Part shown: positions 9,065 to 16,975 of the stretch, piece after piece
How positions within the stretch are numbered: position 1 is the stretch's first letter
Layout of the letters: each line of letters starts with the position of its first letter
Assembly (NCBI RefSeq): GCF_016714285.1
Contig: NZ_JADJNN010000025.1
Location: 1 to 64,000 of the forward strand
DNA: 64,000 bases
Direction of reading: 5' to 3'
DNA from: Nannocystis sp.
GTDB lineage: Bacteria; Myxococcota_A; Polyangia; Nannocystales; Nannocystaceae
Notes under the pieces: model-generated
What the model was told of the DNA's origin: nothing
Databases searched by the model: none
Seen by the model: the letters and a program-made list of their open reading frames with translations, nothing else
Translations under genes and position numbers: made by a program

Positions 9065-9692
9065 CCGCGGCGGCCCTGCCTACGCCTGGCTGGTCAGCGG
9101 CGCCCTGCTGCTGATGGTGCTCTCGCCGCTGTGCCGCCCCCCCGGCGCCGACTCCTTCCCGTGGTCGAGCTACCCGATGTTCGGCCGCGGCCTCGCCAGC
9201 GCCCACACCACCGTCCACCACATGATCGCCTTCGACGCCGCTGGCGGCCGCCGCGTCGTGCCACCCGCTCTGGTCGCCAACGACGAGGTCCTGCAGGCCG
9301 AGGCGACCCTCCACGGCGCCGCCCGCGGCGGCAAGCAGACCAGCCTCGAGCTGTGCCGCCAGGTCGCCGCTCGCCTCGCCGACGACCCCGCCTGGGCCGA
9401 CATCGTCCGCGTCGAGCTGCGAAGCGAGCGCTACGACGCGATCACCTACTTCGAAGGTGACACCGCCCCGATCCGCCCCGGCCGCCTGCGCGCCCGCTGC
9501 ACGCCACCCGGCGTCGTCGAGCCAGCCGACGCCCAGCAGCAGCCCAAGAAGAAGAAGAAGAAGAAGAAGCGGCGCACCCGGAAGCCGCCCGCCCCCAACC
9601 TGTCCCCCGGGACACCCACCAACAACCTGTCCCCCGGGACACCCACCAACAACCTGTCCCCCGGGACATCCCCCGCCGCGAGGTCGCCGTGA
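9054..9692 (+). CDS. Small membrane-anchored protein with polylysine and LSPGT repeats
   Basis: A 212-residue protein starting at GTG 9054 inside the end of the previous gene. One N-terminal hydrophobic segment (AWLVSGALLLMVLSPL) anchors it. The middle region is a compact soluble domain of unknown family beginning WSSYPMFGRG. This pattern is often seen beside HTTM-type membrane proteins, and one follows here. The C-terminus has eight consecutive Lys codons (AAG) and then three L-S-P-G-T units encoded by tandem palindromes. Its stop overlaps the next start (GTGA). The tail looks like low-complexity expansion and need not be functional. Confidence 0.7.
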   Translation: MALDRGGPAYAWLVSGALLLMVLSPLCRPPGADSFPWSSYPMFGRGLASAHTTVHHMIAFDAAGGRRVVPPALVANDEVLQAEATLHGAARGGKQTSLELCRQVAARLADDPAWADIVRVELRSERYDAITYFEGDTAPIRPGRLRARCTPPGVVEPADAQQQPKKKKKKKKRRTRKPPAPNLSPGTPTNNLSPGTPTNNLSPGTSPAARSP

Positions 9693-9721
9693 GCGTCCAC
9701 GACCACCTGTCCCCCGGGACA
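9599..9721. repeat. Cluster of four dispersed CTGTCC palindromes
   Basis: Four identical copies of CCTGTCCCCCGGGACA at 9599-9614, 9626-9641, 9653-9668 and 9706-9721. The first three are spaced exactly 27 bp apart. The fourth lies across the gene junction, within the start of the next gene. Each contains the inverted arms TGTCCC/GGGACA around a 2-bp centre and is translated L-S-P-G-T in both genes. Confidence 0.9.
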
Positions 9722-10651
9722 TCCGGCCCATGGCGCCCGCTGCGAGCCGTCGACCGCTGGTTCCGCGCCGAGCTGCCGCCGACCCGCCTCGCCGCCCTGC
9801 GCTGCCTGATCGGCGGCTTCGCCACGGTCTACCTCGCGATCCGCGTGGTCCACCTGATCAGCTTCGTCGACTTCGCCCCCGACAGCTTCGCCCCGGTCGG
9901 CGTCGTCAGCCTGCTCGCCGCCCCGCTCCCGCCCGCCCTCGTCATCGGCCCGGTCCTGCTCGCCCTGCCGCTCGGCCTCGCCTTCACCCTCGGCTGGCGC
10001 TTCGCCGTCACCGGCCCGGGCTTCGCCGCGCTGCTGCTGTGGGTCCTCAGCTATCGCAACAGCTGGGGCATGATCTTCCACACCGAGAACCTGATGGTGG
10101 CCCACGTCATCATCCTCGGCCTCGCCCGCAGCGCCGACGCCTGGTCGCTCGACGCCCGCCGCGCGCCCGCCGTGGACCGCCCCCACGCCCACGGCTGGCC
10201 GGTGCGCCTGCTCGCCCTCGTCACCGTCGCCACCTACCTGCTCGCCGGGATCGCCAAGCTGCGCCTCAGCGGCCTCGAGTGGGTCAGCTCCGATCTCCTG
10301 CGCAACTACATCGCCTACGACAACCTCCGCAAGCTCGAGCTCGGCGACACCCACTCGCCACTCGGCGCCGCTCTGGTCGGCAAGGCCTGGCTGTTCCCGC
10401 CGCTCGCCGGCCTCAGCCTCGTGCTCGAGCTGCTCGCCCCCGTCGCCCTCCTGGGCCCCCGCCTCGCCCGCGTCTGGGCCCTCGGCGCCTTCGCCTTCCA
10501 CCTCGGCGTGCTCGCCGTGATGGCCATCTTCTTCCCCTATCCCCTGCTCGGCCTCGCGTTCGCGCCCCTGTTCGCGGTCGAGGGCCTCCCGCTGTGGCGC
10601 TGGCTCCGGCTCGCCCCATCGCGTGCCATTGCGTTTGGGCCCCGGGCCTGA
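9689..10651 (+). CDS. HTTM-like polytopic membrane protein
   Basis: A 320-residue protein starting at GTG 9689, overlapping the previous stop by 4 nt. About seven hydrophobic helices are visible. The order, with WFRAELPPTRLAALRC at the N-terminus, YLLAGIAKL in the middle and ELLAPVALL near the end, resembles HTTM (horizontally transferred transmembrane) proteins, relatives of vitamin-K-dependent gamma-carboxylase. No carboxylase catalytic Lys can be assigned by eye. Its N-terminus contains one palindrome-encoded L-S-P-G-T. It is probably the last gene of a three-gene operon acting in the inner membrane. Confidence 0.7.
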   Translation: MSVHDHLSPGTSGPWRPLRAVDRWFRAELPPTRLAALRCLIGGFATVYLAIRVVHLISFVDFAPDSFAPVGVVSLLAAPLPPALVIGPVLLALPLGLAFTLGWRFAVTGPGFAALLLWVLSYRNSWGMIFHTENLMVAHVIILGLARSADAWSLDARRAPAVDRPHAHGWPVRLLALVTVATYLLAGIAKLRLSGLEWVSSDLLRNYIAYDNLRKLELGDTHSPLGAALVGKAWLFPPLAGLSLVLELLAPVALLGPRLARVWALGAFAFHLGVLAVMAIFFPYPLLGLAFAPLFAVEGLPLWRWLRLAPSRAIAFGPRA

Positions 10652-10666
10652 TGGACTGGGCCCGCC

Positions 10667-11137
10667 ATGAAGCGCCTCCTCCCCCTCTCCCTCGCCCTCC
10701 TCGTCGCCTGCGGCGGCGGCACTGACATCGAGCCCAAGTCCGGCACCTGGACCTACGGCGGCAGCATGATCGTCAGCAACTCCTGCGGCGACGACCCGCC
10801 GACCGACCCCGCCGGCAACTTCACCATCACCGTCACCAGCCCCGGCAAGTTCACCGTCAACGACGGCGACTTCGACGACGCCTTCGAGTGCACCTACAGC
10901 GGCGACTCGTACAGCTGCCCCGACCGCATCGTCACCACCTACAAGGACCCCAACATCGACGCCACCGTCGAGTCGCACCTGGACATCGAGGGCGACCTCC
11001 TCTCCCCCACCGAAGTCAACGGCACCCAGACCGTCAACCTGAAGTGCACCGGCGCCTCCTGTGGGCTCGTCGCCACCTTCCTCGGCTACACCCTGCCCTG
11101 CGAGTACAGCTACACCTTCACCGCCACGGCCAACTGA
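10667..11137 (+). CDS. Small lipoprotein of unknown function
   Basis: A 156-residue protein from ATG 10667, 15 bp after the previous stop. The signal peptide has lipobox LLVAC. The mature part is predicted beta-rich with several Cys (NSCGDD, FECTY, YSCPD, LKCTGASCG, LPCEY), suggesting a disulphide-stabilised periplasmic or surface domain. No family recognised. The close spacing suggests co-transcription with the HTTM-like gene. Confidence 0.8.
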   Translation: MKRLLPLSLALLVACGGGTDIEPKSGTWTYGGSMIVSNSCGDDPPTDPAGNFTITVTSPGKFTVNDGDFDDAFECTYSGDSYSCPDRIVTTYKDPNIDATVESHLDIEGDLLSPTEVNGTQTVNLKCTGASCGLVATFLGYTLPCEYSYTFTATAN

Positions 11138-11145
11138 TCGCGCGC

Positions 11146-11204
11146 GGGGGGGGGGGGGGGGGGGCGGGGGGGGGGGCGCGGGCGACGGGGGGGGGGGGGG
11201 GGGG
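11146..11204. repeat. Three long poly-G tracts between convergent genes
   Basis: Runs of 19 G (11146-11164), 11 G (11166-11176) and 18 G (11187-11204) follow the stop of the small lipoprotein gene. They could form G-quadruplexes and act as a terminator or replication barrier. They could equally be a sequencing or assembly artefact, since such runs are rarely read correctly. Confidence 0.8.
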
Positions 11205-11281
11205 CCGGCGGCCGGCCTCCGCGCCGGGAAGAACTCGCGTGTCGAACTCCGCGAAGAAGCCGGACGTGGCAGGCGTTCGCC

Positions 11282-11911
11282 TCAGATCGGCTGCCAGCTG
11301 ATCGTCGAGATCTCGACCCGGTAGCCGAACCACCCGTTGTCGACGATGATCTTCGCTGGCGCCTGCTCGCCCGCCATCCCGCCGACGTACTCGATCGTGA
11401 TCGTCCCCTTCGGCCGGCGATCGAGGCGACGAAAGCTGCGGCGCAGCAGCCGTCCGTCCGCCCAGGTCTCGCGGATCGCCTCACCCTCGCGCTCGCCCCG
11501 GCGCTCGCCGTCCGCACCTGTCCCTCCGGACAGGCCCATGAACAGCGCGCGGTGGACGTCGAGCAGCATGAACTCCGGCGGGAACGGCAGCGCACCGGCC
11601 ATGATCGTCTGCGAGCGCACCCCCTCCGGCCCCTGCTGGATCACGAAGGCCTTGCTGCCGAAGGGCGTCAGCCCGATAAGCGTCAGCTCCGACCCGCGCT
11701 TCTGCAGCACCACCTGGCCGTGGATCTCGCGCTCGCCCAGCCGACCGACCAGCGTCTGGCGAGCGAGGAAGTCCCCGCGCCCGGCCAGCTGAGCGACCGG
11801 CACCAGCTCGCCCGGATAGCGCAGCTGCGACGGGTCGACAACCTTAGGCGCGCAGCCACACAGCCCGAGCAGCACCAGCGATCGCAGCCACCGCGACCGC
11901 ATCGACTTCAT
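11282..11911 (-). CDS. DUF3261-like outer-membrane lipoprotein of the APE-like cluster
   Basis: A 209-residue protein from ATG 11911, which overlaps the stop of the exporter gene (ATGA). Signal peptide with lipobox GLCGC. The motif series ELTLIGLTPFGSKAFVIQQ, then a beta-rich C-terminus, fits the DUF3261 lipoproteins found last in aryl-polyene operons (ApeN position). It probably helps place the lipid-linked product in the outer membrane. A palindrome at 11517-11534 is read L-S-G-G-T within a charged loop. It is the last gene of the ten-gene minus-strand operon. Confidence 0.75.
   Translation of the reverse strand: MKSMRSRWLRSLVLLGLCGCAPKVVDPSQLRYPGELVPVAQLAGRGDFLARQTLVGRLGEREIHGQVVLQKRGSELTLIGLTPFGSKAFVIQQGPEGVRSQTIMAGALPFPPEFMLLDVHRALFMGLSGGTGADGERRGEREGEAIRETWADGRLLRRSFRRLDRRPKGTITIEYVGGMAGEQAPAKIIVDNGWFGYRVEISTISWQPI
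11517..11534. repeat. Dispersed CTGTCC palindrome
   Basis: CCTGTCCCTCCGGACAGG: perfect 7-bp arms around a 4-nt centre. Inside the DUF3261-like gene it reads L-S-G-G-T followed by G-A-D-G, in a loop next to an Arg/Glu-rich stretch. Confidence 0.85.
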
Positions 11912-14274
11912 CGCTCGCCTCGCTCCCCGAGCAGCATCGCCACCGGCGCCAGCACCAGGCTCAGCAGCACGCCGAGCCCCACCGTCACACCGATCGCCCG
12001 CAAGGCCGGGCTGTCCGACATCCCCAGGAGGCCGAAGGCCAGCACCGTCGACAGACACGCGATCACCACGCTCAGCAGCGTCGCCGTGAAGCCCTCCGGG
12101 TCGCCCCGGCTCTCGGCGAGGAACACCCCGTAGTCGACCCCCATGCTGAGCACGAGCAGCAGCGCCACCACGTGCAACAGGCCAATACCCACCCCGCACA
12201 TCGCCAGCACCCCGAGCGTGGCCCCCGCGGCCAGCACCGCCGGCGCGAACGCGGCCATCGCCACCCCGAGCCGGCGATAGCGCAGCAGCACCAGCGCGAA
12301 CACCCCGAGCAGCCCGAACAGCACCAGCTCGAGCGTGCGCGCCCGGTAACCCGCGAAGGCCGTCGCCATCGCCTCAGCCTGGTCGAAGTAGTGGCTGCCC
12401 GGCACCGCCGCCAGGCGCCCGCGCAGCGCCGCCCCGTCGCTCACCCCGCGCAGCAGGCTCAGCACCGCCACCGTCGGCTCGGCCCCCGCGAGCTCGACGC
12501 GAAACGACCGCACCAGCTCGGCGAGCGGCGTCCCGGCCAGCTCCGCGGGCCGCAGCGGACCTGGCCCCGAGGACATGTCCGCGAAGAAGCCCGCGAAGCT
12601 GCCGGCACGAAAGCCCTCCGCCACGAAGGCCGCGTCGAGCCGCGCCGGCAGCCCCGGCTCCTGCAACGCCGCCAGGCTCGCCCGCTGCGCCGCCGCCGAG
12701 CGCACGAAGCTGTGCAGGCTGCGAAACTCCGCCACCTCGCCGGCCGCCCGCGCGGCCGTCAACACCGCGAACACCGCGTCGTTGCTCACCAGCGCCGCCT
12801 CCTCGGCCGCCGCGAGGTCCGGCCCGCTGCCGATCGCCACCACGAAGCGGCCGCTGTCCATCCGCGCGACCCGGCCGCGCACGCGCTCGTCCTCCGCCAA
12901 CATCACCGGGTCGGTGCTGGTCAGCAGCTTGATGTCATCACTGAACGAGATCCTCGGCACCCCGATCGCCGCCGCGATCACGGCCGCGATCGGCAACGCC
13001 AGCAACAGCCCCCGCGCCCGCCGCAGCCGCACGACCATGCGCCCGAGCCCCGCCGCCGCCAGCACCGCCAGACGCCCCGGCCGGGCCCCAGCCGGCAACA
13101 TGCTCGGCAACCAATACCGTGTCGCCACCACCGCCGTCAGCACCCCGACGCTGGCGAACACCGCGACCTCGCGCAGCCCCGGGAAGCTGGTCCACGCCAG
13201 CCCGGCGAAGCCCGCGATCGTCGTCAGCGCCCCGAGCCACAGCCCCGCCGACATCTTGCGCGCGCTCGCCTCGGGCCCTGCTGGCGCCGGCGCCAGTAAA
13301 TAGTGGTTGAACAGGTGCACCGAGTAATCGATGCACACCCCGATGAGCGTCGCCCCGAACGCCAGGGTCAACCCGTGCACCGTCCCGAACAGCAGCAGAC
13401 AGGCCGCCAGCGCCGCCAGCACGCCCGCCAGCAGCGGCAGCAACGCCAGCACGATTAACCGCACCGAGCCGAACATCAGCGCGAACAGCAGCACCAGCCC
13501 GAGCAGCGACACCGTCGAGATGCGCTGGATGTCGGCCCGCATGCTGTGCTCCGCGGCCAGCGCGAAGCGGGCCACGCCGCTCTGCTCGAGCGTCACGCCC
13601 TCGCCGAGACCACTCGCGGCGGCCGTGATCGCCGCCTGCAGGGGCGCCTGCGCGGCCGCGTCGAAGGGCGAGTGCCGCGTGGCCAGCAACACCAGCGCGT
13701 GCCGACCCTCGGCGAGAAACTGCCCTTCCACCACCTCGAGTCCGCCCGCCCGCGCCGCCTCGAGGCGCCGCAGCTGCTGCGGATACAACAACAGCGGATC
13801 CGCCGGCGCCACGCGCTTGACGATCTGCCCGGTCGGCCGCCCGAGCTCCTGCTTCAGCGCCACCGCGGCCGCCCGCAGTCCCGCGTCGGACAACCTGTCC
13901 TTCGGGTCATCCAGCAAGAAATTCCGGCGCGGGAAGTAGAGCTGATGGATCGCCTCGCCGTCGATCGGCCCCGGCCCCGTGCGCAGCCACGCGACCTCCG
14001 GGTCCCCCGCCAGCGCCTCGCCCAGCCGCCGCGCCGCCGCCAGCGCGGGCGCCGGATCGTCGCCCTCGGCCTGCACGCTCAGCACGATCGTCCGCGTCAG
14101 CTCCGACTGCGCCAGCTGGCGCGAGATGCCGGCCAGGCGCGCGTCGCTCTCGTCGGCCATGAAGTGCGTGATGTCGGTCGTCACCGCCATCCGCGACCAG
14201 CACAGCGCCGCCAGCCCGGCCAGCAACAGCCAGCCGAGCAGCGCCCGCGCGACGCGACCTCTCGCCACCTCCAC
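11908..14274 (-). CDS. MMPL/RND-family exporter of the APE-like cluster
   Basis: A 788-residue protein from GTG 14274. It has the two-fold layout of MMPL transporters: one N-terminal helix, a large periplasmic loop (about 35-245), a bundle of helices (about 250-400, including GVCIDYSVHLFNHYL), a second loop and a second helix bundle (GVDYGVFLAESRG). The two Asp-Tyr motifs in helix 4-like positions match proton-relay residues of the family. In aryl-polyene clusters the equivalent protein (ApeM position) is thought to export the pigment intermediate. Stop and start overlap the next gene by 4 nt. Confidence 0.85.
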   Translation of the reverse strand: MEVARGRVARALLGWLLLAGLAALCWSRMAVTTDITHFMADESDARLAGISRQLAQSELTRTIVLSVQAEGDDPAPALAAARRLGEALAGDPEVAWLRTGPGPIDGEAIHQLYFPRRNFLLDDPKDRLSDAGLRAAAVALKQELGRPTGQIVKRVAPADPLLLYPQQLRRLEAARAGGLEVVEGQFLAEGRHALVLLATRHSPFDAAAQAPLQAAITAAASGLGEGVTLEQSGVARFALAAEHSMRADIQRISTVSLLGLVLLFALMFGSVRLIVLALLPLLAGVLAALAACLLLFGTVHGLTLAFGATLIGVCIDYSVHLFNHYLLAPAPAGPEASARKMSAGLWLGALTTIAGFAGLAWTSFPGLREVAVFASVGVLTAVVATRYWLPSMLPAGARPGRLAVLAAAGLGRMVVRLRRARGLLLALPIAAVIAAAIGVPRISFSDDIKLLTSTDPVMLAEDERVRGRVARMDSGRFVVAIGSGPDLAAAEEAALVSNDAVFAVLTAARAAGEVAEFRSLHSFVRSAAAQRASLAALQEPGLPARLDAAFVAEGFRAGSFAGFFADMSSGPGPLRPAELAGTPLAELVRSFRVELAGAEPTVAVLSLLRGVSDGAALRGRLAAVPGSHYFDQAEAMATAFAGYRARTLELVLFGLLGVFALVLLRYRRLGVAMAAFAPAVLAAGATLGVLAMCGVGIGLLHVVALLLVLSMGVDYGVFLAESRGDPEGFTATLLSVVIACLSTVLAFGLLGMSDSPALRAIGVTVGLGVLLSLVLAPVAMLLGERGER

Positions 14275-14290
14275 CGTGGGCCCCTCGCCT

Positions 14291-15004
14291 CTAGCGCTGA
14301 CCCGGCAACCGGAACAGCGCGGTCAGCTCTTCCGCGGTGAAGCGGCGACCGGTGTCGACCTCGCTGAAGGTCGTGATCGTCTCGTCGCCACCGACCTCGA
14401 CCACCCGCATGCTCTCGAGCGCCACCTCGTGCCCGACGAGCTCGAGGCGCTCGATGATCTGCGTCATCGGGGCCACCCGCGGGCGCAGGCGCAGCGACCA
14501 CCGGGCCACCCCGTCCGCGCCCACCGGCAGCGCCTGCAGCTCCATCGTGTACATGCGCTCCAGCGCGGCCCGATCGCCCGCGAAGATCTTGACGAAGCTG
14601 TCGACGAACAGGCGCAGCACCGGGTTCTGCGTCAGCGACAGCGTCTCGCTCCCGCCCGCGTCGGCGAAGCGCAGCGAGCCCTCGTCGATCAGCACCGTCG
14701 CCGGCGCCGGCGCCGTGATGTGGCGGACCAGCCGACCCTTCGGCGCGAAGTACAGCATGCCCTCGTTGACCAGCGGCGCCGCCAGCAGCGCCATCCGCTT
14801 CTCCTCGCGAAACTTGGCCGACAGCCCCGACATCGCCGCGAAGCGAGCCAGCAGCTGCTCGAGCTCCGGCGTGCTGCTCGCCGCGACCACGGTCACCGGC
14901 GCCTGCGCTCCCGCCGGCGCCCCCGCCAGCACCCCGGGCAGCCCGATCATGGCCACGAGCAGCCACGCGCAACACTTGGGGCTAAAGGCGCTGGAGCAGG
15001 TCAT
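14291..15004 (-). CDS. LolA-like periplasmic carrier of the APE-like cluster
   Basis: A 237-residue protein from ATG 15004, overlapping the end of the thioesterase gene by 23 nt. Signal peptide (LLVAMIGLPGVLAGAPAGAQA), then a LolA-type half-barrel pattern: MSGLSAKFREEKRM, GMLYFAPKGRLVRHI, TQIIERLELVG. LolA proteins carry lipid-bearing molecules across the periplasm. Aryl-polyene clusters carry a dedicated copy at this position (ApeL), consistent with moving the acylated polyene to the outer membrane. Confidence 0.8.
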   Translation of the reverse strand: MTCSSAFSPKCCAWLLVAMIGLPGVLAGAPAGAQAPVTVVAASSTPELEQLLARFAAMSGLSAKFREEKRMALLAAPLVNEGMLYFAPKGRLVRHITAPAPATVLIDEGSLRFADAGGSETLSLTQNPVLRLFVDSFVKIFAGDRAALERMYTMELQALPVGADGVARWSLRLRPRVAPMTQIIERLELVGHEVALESMRVVEVGGDETITTFSEVDTGRRFTAEELTALFRLPGQR

Positions 15005-15407
15005 CGGGGGTCTCCGGGAGCATGCGGCCGTCGGCGTCGGTCGTGATGAGGATGGTCTGACCGCGCGCCGAGCAGCGGTCCTGACTGAGGTTGCGGATCC
15101 TGTACGCGATCACCAGCCGCGGCGCCACGCTGACGAACCACGCGCTGACCCGCGCCCGCTCGCCGTAGGCCAACGGGAAGGTGTGGCGGCAGTGGCTGTC
15201 GACCAGCAGCAGGCGGTAGCCGAGCTCGCGGATCTGCGGGACATCGAGCGAACGCGCGCGCAGCAGCGCCGTACGCCCGAGCTCCATGTACTTGTAATAG
15301 TGCCCGTGCCACACGATCTGCAGCACATCGACGTCGTGAAACGGCACCTCGAGATCGACGTGGACCTCGTGCAAGCGGCCACGCGCTGCCAGTGAACTCT
15401 CACTCAC
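14982..15407 (-). CDS. Hotdog-fold acyl thioesterase (4HBT family)
   Basis: A 141-residue protein starting at GTG 15407, which overlaps the stop of the ammonia-lyase gene (GTGA). The motif VPFHDVDVLQIVWHGHYYKYMELGR is the 4-hydroxybenzoyl-CoA/YbgC-type thioesterase signature, with the catalytic Asp in HDVD and the conserved W-H-G-H-Y. Length is normal for the family. It corresponds to ApeK and may release or edit acyl or aryl chains on the carrier protein. Confidence 0.88.
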   Translation of the reverse strand: MSESSLAARGRLHEVHVDLEVPFHDVDVLQIVWHGHYYKYMELGRTALLRARSLDVPQIRELGYRLLLVDSHCRHTFPLAYGERARVSAWFVSVAPRLVIAYRIRNLSQDRCSARGQTILITTDADGRMLPETPDDLLQRL

Positions 15408-16975
15408 GGGAAGTCGACCTCCCCCATCGGCAGCGAGCCAGTCAGCGAGCCCCCCAACGAGTCACCCCGCAGCATCGCCAGCACCGCCGCGATGTCGTGG
15501 TCCATCCGCCGATCGGCGTCGACCATCGCCACCCGCGCGCGCACGGCCGCGTGCATCGCCAGCGTGCGCGGCCCGCAGCGCAGCCCGCCGCGCAGGTCGA
15601 CCGCCTGCGCCATCGTCAGCACCGCGATCGCCGCCACCGTCTCGGTCAGCTCGACGATGCGCAGGCAGTCGCGGGCCGCGATCGTCCCCATGCTGACCTT
15701 GTCCTGGTTGTGGCACTCGGTCGAGCGCGAGAAGACGCTCGCCGGCATCGTCAGCTTGAGCGCCTCGGCGGCCAGCGCCGAGCTCGCGATCTGCATCGCC
15801 TTGAAGCCGTGGTGCGCCGCCCGATCTGGACCTGTCCTTCCGACCAGGTTCGCCGGCAGCCCGTGGTTCATGTCCGGGTTGCAGACCTGGGCGATCTGGC
15901 GGTCGACGAGGTCGGCGAGGTTGGCCACCGCCGTCTTGAGCCCGTCGAGCGCGAAGCAGGCGTGCCCGCCGTAAAAATTCCCGCCGTGCAGCACCTCGCC
16001 GGTGTCGGGGTCGATCAGCGGGTTGTCGTTGGCCCCGTTCGCCTCGATCTCGAGCGACTCGCGGATCCACGGCAGCGCGTCCAGCAGCACCCCGATCACG
16101 TGCGGGGCGCAGCGCACCGAGTAGCGGTCCTGGATGCGCTCCTGGCTCGGTCCGCGCCGCGGATCGTCCGCTCCAGCCCCGCCGAGATCCTCGCGGATCC
16201 ACCGCGCACACGCCCGCTGCCCCGGGTGCGGCTTGGCCGCGAAGATGCGGTCGTCGAAGTGCCCCGGGTTGCCGCCCAGCACGTCCGACGCCATCGCCGT
16301 GATCGCCGCGCACAGCCGGCCCAGCCGCTGCGCGCGCGCGTAGCCGAGGCAGCCGAGCCCGACCATCACGCTGGTCCCGTTCATCAGCGCCAGGCTCTCC
16401 TTCGGCGCCAGCGTCAGCGCCGGCAGCCCCGCGGCCTGCAGCGCCGCCGCGGCCGCGACCACCTGTCCCTTCGACCAGCACTCGCGCTCGCCGACCAGCG
16501 CCGCGACCACGTACGACAGCGGCGTGAGGTCCCCGCTCGCCCCCACCGAACCCTCCGCCGGGATGCACGGCAGGACCCGGCGCTCGAGCAGCGCGCACAG
16601 GTGCTCGAGCACCACCGGCCGCACCCCCGACCACCCGCCCGCCAGCGCCGTCAGGCGCACCGCCACCACCGCCGCGGCCTCGACCTCGTCGAGCAGGCGC
16701 CCGGTCCCGCAGCCGTGGAAGCGCATCAGGTTGATCGGCATCTGGGCCACGTGCTCGGGCGCCACCGCCGTCACGCACGAGTCGCCGAAGCCCGTGTTGA
16801 CCCCGTACACCACCTCGCCCGCGCCCAGCCGCCGCGCGAGCTGCTCGGCGCCGGCAGACAGGCGGGCGCGAAAGCCCGGGTCCGGATCGAGGCGCGGCTG
16901 GGCGCGCCCCTCCGCGATCGCCACGATCTCCGCGATCGTCCGCCGCCGCCCGTCGATCAACACCACGTCAGTCAC
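15404..16975 (-). CDS. MIO-type aromatic amino acid ammonia-lyase (HAL/TAL/PAL family)
   Basis: A 523-residue protein from GTG 16975 with a GTGA overlap to the upstream gene. Family marks: VYGVNTGFG (catalytic Tyr 57), the MIO-forming Ala-Ser-Gly at 146-148 in SVGASGDLTPLSY, LALMNGTSVM, ANDNPLID, HNQDKVSMGT. The substrate-selectivity pair, normally S-H in histidine lyases, is F-H at 86-87 (LMRFHGCGTG), so histidine is not an obvious substrate. It sits in a pigment operon with an AMP-ligase. A role in making cinnamate- or coumarate-like starter acids, as in flexirubin clusters, is therefore the best inference. A palindrome (15831-15848) adds V-G-R-T-G-P in a loop before HHGFKAMQ. Confidence 0.88.
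   Translation of the reverse strand: MTDVVLIDGRRRTIAEIVAIAEGRAQPRLDPDPGFRARLSAGAEQLARRLGAGEVVYGVNTGFGDSCVTAVAPEHVAQMPINLMRFHGCGTGRLLDEVEAAAVVAVRLTALAGGWSGVRPVVLEHLCALLERRVLPCIPAEGSVGASGDLTPLSYVVAALVGERECWSKGQVVAAAAALQAAGLPALTLAPKESLALMNGTSVMVGLGCLGYARAQRLGRLCAAITAMASDVLGGNPGHFDDRIFAAKPHPGQRACARWIREDLGGAGADDPRRGPSQERIQDRYSVRCAPHVIGVLLDALPWIRESLEIEANGANDNPLIDPDTGEVLHGGNFYGGHACFALDGLKTAVANLADLVDRQIAQVCNPDMNHGLPANLVGRTGPDRAAHHGFKAMQIASSALAAEALKLTMPASVFSRSTECHNQDKVSMGTIAARDCLRIVELTETVAAIAVLTMAQAVDLRGGLRCGPRTLAMHAAVRARVAMVDADRRMDHDIAAVLAMLRGDSLGGSLTGSLPMGEVDFP
15831..15848. repeat. Dispersed CTGTCC palindrome in the ammonia-lyase gene
   Basis: CCTGTCCTTCCGACCAGG: arms CCTGTCC/GACCAGG, one mismatch. 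A second related site is at 16462-16479 in the same gene (CCTGTCCCTTCGACCAGC). The first is read V-G-R-T-G-P and appears to lengthen a loop relative to typical family members. The second is read S-K-G-Q-V. Confidence 0.65.
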
